A stretch of DNA of 64,000 nucleotides from contig NZ_CP075185.1 of the NCBI RefSeq assembly GCF_020510685.1, forward strand, positions 1,736,001 to 1,800,000. Reading direction: 5' to 3'. This DNA comes from Dechloromonas denitrificans. Its GTDB lineage: Bacteria; Pseudomonadota; Gammaproteobacteria; Burkholderiales; Rhodocyclaceae. The notes under the pieces were generated by a model, which had not been told where the DNA came from, made no database searches, and was given only the letters and a program-made list of their open reading frames with translations. The position numbers and the translations under genes are program-made. This document shows, one piece after another, positions 58,012 to 64,000 of the stretch (positions within the stretch are counted from its first letter, which is position 1; each line of letters opens with the position of its first letter).

Positions 58012-58028
58012 ATTGTGCAGTGCACAAT
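58012..58028. promoter_or_regulatory. perfect palindrome upstream of the Pat-like gene
   Basis: ATTGTGCA (58012-58019), G, TGCACAAT (58021-58028). A 17-nt perfect dyad 23-39 bp before the Pat-like start codon is the right size and place for a dimeric repressor. The core TGCA-type dyad recalls PhaR sites, but the regulator is not identified. Confidence 0.55.
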
Positions 58029-58070
58029 TCTAACATAAAGCGCCAAATATTAGCCTTGAAAATCGTAGGG

Positions 58071-58484
58071 TTAAGGCTGTCCGGCGAGCTGGCTGGCGAT
58101 CAGCAAGGGCTGGCTGAGAGCGCGATGAATAGGGCATTTGTTGGCGATGTCGAGCATCCGCTGGCGTTGCTCGGCGCTCAGGTCGCCCTCCAGCGTGATG
58201 GTCCGGTTGATCCGGTCGCGCAGGCTGCCGTCGATTTCCAGTTTTTCATGGCTCAGGGTCACGCTGATCCTGCGCACCGGCAGTTCTTTGCGCTCGGCAT
58301 ACATGCGCAAGGTCATCGAGGTGCAACTACCGAGAGCGGCCATCAACAAGTCGAAGGGCGCCGGTCCGGCATCGGCGCCACCGACGCTTGCCGGTTCGTC
58401 GGCGAGCAGATGATGCTGGCCGGCAATGACTTCCTGCTGGTATCTTCCCTTACCATTTTCCATTACGACGACGATGCCCGACAT
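58071..58484 (-). CDS. OsmC-family protein
   Basis: 137 aa from the ATG with GGAA eight bases upstream (an earlier ATG would add 4 residues). OsmC/Ohr fold: GGADAGPAPFDLLMAALGSC with the first Cys, TLRMYAERKELPV, and the second redox Cys in ANKCPIHRALSQPL. Members reduce organic hydroperoxides using the two cysteines. Divergent from a methyltransferase gene with only about 10 bp between start codons. Confidence 0.9.
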   Translation of the reverse strand: MSGIVVVMENGKGRYQQEVIAGQHHLLADEPASVGGADAGPAPFDLLMAALGSCTSMTLRMYAERKELPVRRISVTLSHEKLEIDGSLRDRINRTITLEGDLSAEQRQRMLDIANKCPIHRALSQPLLIASQLAGQP

Positions 58485-58494
58485 AACTGGTTCC

Positions 58495-59022
58495 ATGAAC
58501 GAAATGATCCAAATGATACCCCCTTCGCCATGGGTGAAGTGTCATATCGAAGACATTCGGGAAGGCGGGACGGTTCTCGATCTGGCCTGTGGCAGCGGTC
58601 GTCACGCGCGCCTGCTCGCCGCCCGGGGGCGCTCGGTTCTTGCGGTGGATCGTGATGCGGAAGCGCTTTCTCGGCTGCAGGGCATTCCCGGCATCGTGAC
58701 CGCCTGCCTTGATCTCGAAGGCGAGCACTGGCCGCTGGCCGGCCAGCGTTTCGCCGGGGTGGTTGTCACCAATTACCTGTGGCGGCCGCGTCTGGCTGAA
58801 CTGCTTGCCTTGCTGGCGCCCGGCGGGGTGTTGATTTACGAAACCTTCATGCGCGGCAACGAGGCCTACGGCAAGCCGTCCAATCCGGATTTTCTGCTGC
58901 AGCCCGGCGAGTTGCGCGCCCTTGCGGCGACTGCCGGTCTGCGCGAAATTGCCTTTGCGGAAGGCTACACGGCCAGCCCGAAGCCGGCCATGCGTCAGGC
59001 CATCTGCGCCGTCCGCGACTGA
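58495..59022 (+). CDS. class-I SAM-dependent methyltransferase (TehB-like)
   Basis: About 175 aa. The start is uncertain: in-frame ATGs at 58474, 58495, 58504 and 58513 all lack a good ribosome site. SAM-binding motif I is VLDLACGSGRHARLLAARG, the acidic strand is VLAVDRDAEAL, and LLALLAPGGVLIYETFMRGN follows. It is a small soluble enzyme of the TehB/tellurite-resistance group. Its start region abuts osmC and its 3' end overlaps mnmH by 28 nt tail-to-tail. Substrate unknown. Confidence 0.85.
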   Translation: MNEMIQMIPPSPWVKCHIEDIREGGTVLDLACGSGRHARLLAARGRSVLAVDRDAEALSRLQGIPGIVTACLDLEGEHWPLAGQRFAGVVVTNYLWRPRLAELLALLAPGGVLIYETFMRGNEAYGKPSNPDFLLQPGELRALAATAGLREIAFAEGYTASPKPAMRQAICAVRD

Positions 59023-60056
59023 GCGATGGCGCTGGCCAGTCGGGCGATGCCGGTCGGTGTCAGGTCATCGGTCGTGAAATTCTGCAGCTTCGCCATGCCG
59101 CTGTAGTTGGCGTTCTGGGAACGGCGGTACAGAGGGTCGTAATGCTGTTCGAGCAGTTCGCGGACCAGGGTCGGCCACTGCTGGCCATCAATCAGTTGCT
59201 GCCAGCGCCCCAGGGTTTCGCGGCTTTGCACGCTGCGCAGGGCATCGAGCCGGCTCATCAGGAATTCCGGCAGGGTCAGGAAGTAGTCGTAGTCCTTGAG
59301 CAGGAAGTCGACGCGGGCATCGAGGCTGGCATCCACGTTCAGACATTCGCCATTGCGGATGCGCTCGATCAGGGCATCCGGTACGTGCAGGTTGCCGATC
59401 TTGCGGCTCTCCGCTTCAACGTAGATCGGGCGGTCCGGCGTGAAGGTCTGCATCTTGCCGAGCAGCATCGTTTCGAAGCCTTTCTGGCTCGGCTGCGGCT
59501 GCCCGGGTAGTACGCCGAGAACCGATCCCTTGTGGCTGGCCAGCGTTTCGAGATCGAGCACCTGCTCGCCTAATTCCTCGATGCCTTGCAGGATGCGGGT
59601 CTTGGCGCTGCCGGTGGGGCCGGAAACAACCCTGAAGCGGAACTGCGGCGGCAGTTCCTGCAGGCGAGCCATGACGTGCGTCCGCCAAGCCTTGTAGCCG
59701 CCATCCAGTTGCCCGGCTTGCCAGCCGATAGCGCGGAAAATAGTCACCATCGAACCGCTGCGGTCGCCGCCGCGCCAGCAGTAGATCAGCGGTTTCCAGG
59801 TCTTCGGACGGCCGAGGAAGCGTTCACGCAGATGGCGGGCGATGTTCTCGGCAACCAGCGCCGCGCCGATTTTTTTCGCTTCGAAGGGTGAAACCTGTTT
59901 ATAGATGGTTCCGACTTCGGCTCGCTGGGCATCGTCGAGCACCGGGCAGTTGATGGCGCCGGGGATATGGTCTTCGGCGAATTCGGCGGGCGAGCGGACA
60001 TCGATGATTTCATCGTAGGCGGCAAGGTCGGCAATGGTCGGGCGGTGTTGTTTCAT
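58995..60056 (-). CDS. mnmH: tRNA 2-selenouridine synthase
   Basis: 353 aa. An N-terminal rhodanese domain has DVRSPAEFAEDHIPGAIN and the active Cys93 in IYCWRGGDRSGSM. A P-loop domain begins at about 143 with GPTGSAKT, where the usual second-last Gly of Walker A is Ala. The enzyme geranylates, then selenates, 2-thiouridine at the tRNA wobble base using selenophosphate. selD is not in the window. The gene ends inside the 3' end of the methyltransferase gene on the other strand and lies 4 nt upstream of tesA. Confidence 0.94.
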   Translation of the reverse strand: MKQHRPTIADLAAYDEIIDVRSPAEFAEDHIPGAINCPVLDDAQRAEVGTIYKQVSPFEAKKIGAALVAENIARHLRERFLGRPKTWKPLIYCWRGGDRSGSMVTIFRAIGWQAGQLDGGYKAWRTHVMARLQELPPQFRFRVVSGPTGSAKTRILQGIEELGEQVLDLETLASHKGSVLGVLPGQPQPSQKGFETMLLGKMQTFTPDRPIYVEAESRKIGNLHVPDALIERIRNGECLNVDASLDARVDFLLKDYDYFLTLPEFLMSRLDALRSVQSRETLGRWQQLIDGQQWPTLVRELLEQHYDPLYRRSQNANYSGMAKLQNFTTDDLTPTGIARLASAIAQSRTAQMA

Positions 60057-60060
60057 CGGC

Positions 60061-60663
60061 TTATTTCAGTAGCGGGGCCAGCGATGGCCAGAGGTGATCG
60101 AGAATCAGCGGCTGCGCTTCGGCGGTCGGATGCAGGGTGTCGGCTTGAAAGAATTCGGGCTGGGTGGCGACCGGTTCGAGCAGAAATTCGAGCAAGCTCG
60201 TTTTCTTGTTGCGGGCGATGTCGGCAAAACTGGCGAAGAATTCCGTCGCATACGGGCCGTAGTTCGGGGGCAGGCGCATGCCGGCGAGCAAGACCTTAGC
60301 GCCGCTGGCGCGTGCCGCATCGATCATGGCGTTCAGGTTGTCGCGCATCTGCGGCAGCGGCAGGCCGCGCAGGCCGTCGTTGCTGCCAAGGGCAATGACA
60401 ACGATGGCCGGCTTGTGCTGGCGCAGCGCCGGCGTGAGGCGCGAACGTCCGCCGGCCGAGGTTTCGCCGGAAATCGAGAGGTTGGCAACGCTATAATCAA
60501 AGCGCTTATCGTGCAGCCGCTTGGCCAGCAGCGCCGGCCAGGCCTGCTCCGGGCGAATGCCGTAGCCGGCCGAGAGCGAATCGCCCATGACCAGGATGGT
60601 CTTGGCGGCAAAAACCGGGGCGCTGGAAAAGAGCAGGGCAAACAGGAAGAGAGCAAGCCGCAT
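60061..60663 (-). CDS. tesA: arylesterase / thioesterase I (SGNH hydrolase)
   Basis: 200 aa from the ATG reading [20 protein letters not shown], a signal peptide. The SGNH blocks are all visible: GDSLSAGYG (Ser29), the Gly in SGETSAGG, GSNDGLRG, and DTLHPTAEAQ with the Asp/His pair. It is a periplasmic lysophospholipase/thioesterase. Its start codon overlaps, on the opposite strand, the start codon of the ABC ATPase gene (sequence CATG), so the two divergent genes have no intergenic space. Confidence 0.94.
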   Translation of the reverse strand: MRLALFLFALLFSSAPVFAAKTILVMGDSLSAGYGIRPEQAWPALLAKRLHDKRFDYSVANLSISGETSAGGRSRLTPALRQHKPAIVVIALGSNDGLRGLPLPQMRDNLNAMIDAARASGAKVLLAGMRLPPNYGPYATEFFASFADIARNKKTSLLEFLLEPVATQPEFFQADTLHPTAEAQPLILDHLWPSLAPLLK

Positions 60664-61333
60664 GGCAGAGAAACCGGTCGTTGATGTCATTAATCTGGGT
60701 AAAACCGTTGATAGCGGCGGCGAGCCGCTGACAATTTTGCAGGATATTTCGTTTTCGGTGATGCCGGGCGAAACGGTAGCCATCGTTGGTGCCTCGGGGT
60801 CCGGCAAGTCTACGCTACTTGGCTTGCTAGCCGGGCTGGATGTGCCGAGCGCCGGCGAAATCCGCCTGGATGGCGTATCGCTGGCTGCCCTCGACGAAGA
60901 TGACCGGGCCAGGCAGCGCGGCAAATTGCTGGGGTTCGTTTTTCAGTCCTTTCAGTTACTGCCGTCGCTCAATGCGCTGGAAAACGTCATGCTGCCGCTC
61001 GAACTGGCCGGGCAGAAAACTGCGCTGGCGACGGCTCGTGGCTGGCTGGAGCGGGTTGGCCTTGAGCATCGTCTGAAGCACTACCCGAAGTACCTGTCCG
61101 GAGGCGAACAGCAGCGCGTGGCGCTGGCCCGGGCGTTCGCGCCCGCGCCGCGGCTGGTGCTGGCCGACGAGCCGACCGGCAATCTCGACGCGGCGACCGG
61201 TCAGCAGATTATCGACCTGATGTTCGACCTGAACGCCAGGCAGGGCACGACGCTGGTTCTGGTTACCCACGACGAGGCCATTGCCGCGCGCTGCGGGCGG
61301 ACGCTGCGCATTCATTCCGGGCGCCTGGTGTAA
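60662..61333 (+). CDS. ybbA: ABC transporter ATP-binding protein, YbbA/LolD class
   Basis: 223 aa. Walker [10 protein letters not shown]-loop [11 protein letters not shown], signature LSGGEQQR, Walker B LVLADEPT. The tesA-divergent position is that of YbbA in E. coli, where the permease YbbP follows. Here no permease follows; the next gene is hpnE on the other strand, overlapping the last 22 nt. It is thus an orphan ATPase that must pair with a permease encoded elsewhere, or the system has been broken. Confidence 0.9.
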   Translation: MAEKPVVDVINLGKTVDSGGEPLTILQDISFSVMPGETVAIVGASGSGKSTLLGLLAGLDVPSAGEIRLDGVSLAALDEDDRARQRGKLLGFVFQSFQLLPSLNALENVMLPLELAGQKTALATARGWLERVGLEHRLKHYPKYLSGGEQQRVALARAFAPAPRLVLADEPTGNLDAATGQQIIDLMFDLNARQGTTLVLVTHDEAIAARCGRTLRIHSGRLV

Positions 61334-62541
61334 GCCAGGCGGGCGGCGCGCAGGCCGCTGCGCACCGCACCTTCGAGCGTTGCCGGATAGTCGGCCCAGG
61401 TGTAATCGCCGGCCAGAAAAAGCTGTGGTTGGGCGGTGGTGCAGCCCGGGCGGCTAAGGCCGGGAGCTGCCGAGAAGGTTGCGCGTTTTTCCCGGACGAC
61501 CTGGCGCCATATGGCTTTCTCGGCGTAACCGAGTTCGGCTTCGAGGGTTGCCGCCAGTTCCGCATCGCTGAACTTTTCCCACTCGCCATGCCCGCTCAAT
61601 ACGCAGGCGAGCAGGCCGTCGCCACGGTCGACCACCCACTGGCCATGTTGGCCAAGGAGATTGCGTAGCGGAAAAGATTGGCTGGTGGTTGCCGCGAACT
61701 GGAGATACACCGTCGCAATCGGCTCGTAGGCGTAAGCAAGTTGCAATGCCGGCCACAACTGCGTGGCGTGTTGGGGGGCGGTGGCGAGAATGGCCGCCGC
61801 GAAGTGCTCGCCATCGATGGCGATGCCGTTTTCGTCGGCGGCGAGTTTCCTTACCCGGCGGCCCATGCGCAGCTCGGCGCCTTGCCCGGTCAGCCAGTGT
61901 GCCGCCGGTTCCGGTAGCAAGCGGCCCAAATCGACGCGTGGCAACAACAGGTCGGTAGCTTCCCGCTGCGAACTGCCCAGGCTGTCGCGCAACACGTTGG
62001 CAAACAATTGCGCCGAGGCGCGTTCGGCCGGAACGTTCAGGGCGGCCAGGCAGAGCGGCTCCCAGAGGTGGCGGCGCAAGCGGCCAGTCTGGCCGGCGGC
62101 GTCGAGCCAGTTGGCGACCGTGGTGTCGGCCGCTAGCTGAAAGCCCTGACGCTTGATGCCATCCATCCACAACGCGGTCTTCAGCTTTTCGCCTAGACCG
62201 ACGCCATTGGCGCTCAGCAACCCCCAGGCGACATTGAGCGGCGCCGGCAGCTTGGGTAGTGCAAGGCGGAAACCGGTGTTGTCGACGATCTGTAGCGGAC
62301 GGCGGTCGAAGAGCTGCGCGGGGTCGGCGCCGAGCCGGCGCATCAGGGCCAATGTCTGGCTGTAGGCGCCGAGCAGGATGTGCTGGCCGTTATCCAGCCG
62401 ACGGTCGTCGACGCTGATTGTCCGGGCGCGACCACCGAGAACGCGGCCGGCTTCGAACAGGGTGGTTTGGGCGCCGGCTGCCGTCAGTTCAACGGCGGCG
62501 GCGATCCCCGCCCAGCCGCCGCCGATGACGGCAACTTTCAC
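61312..62541 (-). CDS. hpnE: hydroxysqualene dehydroxylase HpnE
   Basis: 409 aa. An N-terminal FAD-binding motif (VAVIGGGWAGIAAAVELTAA), then LGGRARTISVDDRRLDNGQH typical of squalene-associated amine-oxidase-like enzymes, and a C-terminal FAD region LFLAGDYTWADYPATLEGAV. It reduces hydroxysqualene to squalene, the last step of the three-enzyme hpnCDE route to hopanoid precursor. It overlaps hpnD by 4 nt (ATGA). The 3' end overlaps the convergent ybbA gene. Confidence 0.93.
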   Translation of the reverse strand: MKVAVIGGGWAGIAAAVELTAAGAQTTLFEAGRVLGGRARTISVDDRRLDNGQHILLGAYSQTLALMRRLGADPAQLFDRRPLQIVDNTGFRLALPKLPAPLNVAWGLLSANGVGLGEKLKTALWMDGIKRQGFQLAADTTVANWLDAAGQTGRLRRHLWEPLCLAALNVPAERASAQLFANVLRDSLGSSQREATDLLLPRVDLGRLLPEPAAHWLTGQGAELRMGRRVRKLAADENGIAIDGEHFAAAILATAPQHATQLWPALQLAYAYEPIATVYLQFAATTSQSFPLRNLLGQHGQWVVDRGDGLLACVLSGHGEWEKFSDAELAATLEAELGYAEKAIWRQVVREKRATFSAAPGLSRPGCTTAQPQLFLAGDYTWADYPATLEGAVRSGLRAARLAYTRRPE

Positions 62542-63371
62542 GCGAAAGCCCAGGTTTTCCAGGCAATCCAGATTTTGCGGACCGGCGTCAGTGCGATGCG
62601 CTGGTGCAGAACCTGGAAATTCTCGCGCTTGATCTCATCGAGCAGCGTCCGGTAGATCGCCGCCATGATCAGCCCGGGGCGCTGGCTCTTGCGGTCGACG
62701 GCCGGCAACTGGGCAAAAGCCTGCGCGTAATATTTCTCGGCGCGCTCGGTCTGGAACTTCATCAGTGCCGTGAAGTTGTCCGAATACTTGGCATTCAGAA
62801 TGTCGGCGGCCGGCACGTTGAACTGTTTCAGCTCGTCCATTGGGATGTAGATGCGGCCACGCCGGGCATCTTCACCGATGTCGCGAATGATGTTGGTGAG
62901 CTGGAAGGCCATGCCCAGATCGTGCGCGTATTTCTGCGTCTGCCGGTCCTGGAAGCCGAAGATTTCGGCGGCGAGCAGGCCGACGACACTGGCCACCCGG
63001 TAGCAGTAGAGCGACAGTCCCTTGAAGTCGAGATAGCGCGACTGTTGCAGGTCCATCTCCATGCCGTCGATGATTTCCAGCAACTGTTCTTTCGGCAGGT
63101 TGAACTGGCCGCTGACGCCTTTCAACGCCAGGCCGACCGGGTGCTGCGGCTGGCCTTCGGCAACTCGTTCAATCTCCTGACGCCACCAGGTCAGTTTGGT
63201 CGAGGCCAGCGACACGTCGTGGCATTCGTCGACCACGTCATCGACCTCGCGACAGAAGGCGTAGAGGGCCATGATGGCGCGCCGGCGCTCGGCCGGCAGG
63301 AAAAGGAAGCTGTAATAGAAGGAGGAGCCGCTGGCGGCGCACTTCTCCTGGCAGTATTGGTCGGGATTCAT
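62538..63371 (-). CDS. hpnD: presqualene diphosphate synthase HpnD
   Basis: 277 aa from the ATG of MNPDQYCQEKCAASGSSFYY, which follows hpnC by 4 nt. The trans-isoprenyl synthase fold has both Asp-rich motifs: AFCREVDDVVDEC (first) and LTNIIRDIGEDARRGRIYIP (second). It joins two farnesyl diphosphates to presqualene diphosphate. It is translationally coupled to hpnE. Confidence 0.94.
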   Translation of the reverse strand: MNPDQYCQEKCAASGSSFYYSFLFLPAERRRAIMALYAFCREVDDVVDECHDVSLASTKLTWWRQEIERVAEGQPQHPVGLALKGVSGQFNLPKEQLLEIIDGMEMDLQQSRYLDFKGLSLYCYRVASVVGLLAAEIFGFQDRQTQKYAHDLGMAFQLTNIIRDIGEDARRGRIYIPMDELKQFNVPAADILNAKYSDNFTALMKFQTERAEKYYAQAFAQLPAVDRKSQRPGLIMAAIYRTLLDEIKRENFQVLHQRIALTPVRKIWIAWKTWAFA

Positions 63372-63375
63372 GGGG

Positions 63376-64000
63376 TCACATTGTAAGGGAACGGCCGGCG
63401 AGAACCAGCCAGTCCCATTTGCCGAGTTTGGGGCGGCGCTCGAAAACATCGCCGCGCACCTGACGCAGGCGTTCAAGGATGCGCAGGCCGCCCTGGATGG
63501 TCAGGCGGATTTCCCAGCCGAGCCGGCCGGGCAGGGCGTGCACGAGCGGGGCGCCGCGCCGCATCAGGGCCAGCGCCCGGTCCATTTCAAAATCCATCAG
63601 AGCCGCCCAGTTGTCCGAGCAGCGGCCAGCGGCGATGTCGGCCTCGCTGATCCTGAAGTGCGGGAAATCAGTCTGCGGGATGTAAACCCGGTCTTTTTGC
63701 CAGTCGACTGCAACATCCTGCCAGAAATTGATCAGTTGCAGCGCCGTGCAGATGCAGTCCGACTGCTCCAGATGTTCCTGCTCGGTGCGGCCGAACAGGT
63801 GCAACACCAGTCGGCCGACCGGGTTGGCCGAACGACGGCAGTAGTCGAGCAGTTCCGGGTAATCGGCGTAGCGCTTCTTGACCACATCCTGGGCAAAGGC
63901 ATCGAGCAGGTCGCGCAGCAGCTGGATCGGCAGGGCATGCTGGCGAACAACCTCGGCCAGCTCGGCAAAAAGTGGCGTTTGCGGCGTGCTGCCGGCCGCG
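63376..64000 (-). CDS. hpnC: hydroxysqualene synthase HpnC (5' end beyond the window)
   Basis: About 208 codons are present; the frame stays open to the window edge, so the start lies outside. An apparent GTG start near 63885 is only an internal Val codon, because coding-quality sequence (ELAEVVRQHALPIQLLRDLL) continues upstream. The second Asp-rich motif is ALQLINFWQDVAVDWQKDRV; the first should lie outside. It converts presqualene diphosphate to hydroxysqualene. It is first of the visible genes in the hpnCDE operon. Confidence 0.93.
   Translation of the reverse strand, partial: AAGSTPQTPLFAELAEVVRQHALPIQLLRDLLDAFAQDVVKKRYADYPELLDYCRRSANPVGRLVLHLFGRTEQEHLEQSDCICTALQLINFWQDVAVDWQKDRVYIPQTDFPHFRISEADIAAGRCSDNWAALMDFEMDRALALMRRGAPLVHALPGRLGWEIRLTIQGGLRILERLRQVRGDVFERRPKLGKWDWLVLAGRSLTM

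Overview
The window looks like chromosomal DNA from a high-GC betaproteobacterium of the Rhodocyclales type (Dechloromonas/Azonexus-like). Evidence for this is the uniform GC-rich codon use and the presence of DUF3460 and DUF3567 small proteins that I associate with betaproteobacteria. It is also consistent with an hpnCDE squalene operon, CowN with a CooA-like regulator, an RquA rhodoquinone enzyme and NosL-like proteins. The organism assignment is inference, since no rRNA or other marker is present. I saw no tRNA, rRNA, CRISPR array, insertion sequence or prophage.

Region 1 (about 1-10.5 kb) is an envelope metal-trafficking block. Two NosL-like proteins (-), a decayed TauE/SafE-type gene, an ECF sigma / FecR / TonB-receptor cassette (+) and a third NosL-like protein (+) lie beside a tightly coupled six-gene minus-strand operon. 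That operon encodes SCO1, a small exported protein, an FtsX-type permease, an ABC ATPase, an eight-helix membrane protein and a TlpA-like lipoprotein. The best reading is copper (or copper-chelate) import and delivery, possibly for N2O reductase or cytochrome oxidase.

Region 2 (10.7-17.6 kb) has a five-gene minus-strand operon: CPA2 antiporter, class-I glutamine amidotransferase/gamma-glutamyl hydrolase, second CPA2 antiporter, YbdK-type carboxylate-amine ligase, and a degenerate class-C beta-lactamase fold protein. A MarR regulator and an OmpA-like lipoprotein diverge from it. The operon leader has an intrinsic-terminator-like hairpin whose T-run abuts the first start codon. This is the best candidate here for an undescribed system.

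Region 3 (17.6-37.1 kb) is mostly housekeeping: a histidine kinase, HslO with altered zinc ligands, an ArsC-like protein, Tex, FliW, a gamma carbonic anhydrase, a DAACS symporter, a MazG-like enzyme, LysR/SDR, RlmJ, a PilZ-like protein, DUF3301 and a hexose-6-P mutarotase. It also holds a probable CO-responsive pair (CooA-like and CowN), a diguanylate cyclase, a DUF2189 protein, PrfC and MoaE.

Region 4 (37.1-46.3 kb) is signalling: a PAS hybrid kinase behind a CheB-CheR-PAS fusion, and a Cache chemoreceptor. ClpB follows, with a sigma-32-like promoter.

Region 5 (46.4-64 kb) holds small envelope and conserved proteins, a cytoplasmic trypsin-like protease, a class V aminotransferase, PutA, RquA and a Pat-like acyl-CoA synthetase/acetyltransferase. 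OsmC, a methyltransferase, MnmH, TesA diverging from a YbbA-type ATPase, and the hpnCDE operon cut by the window end complete it.
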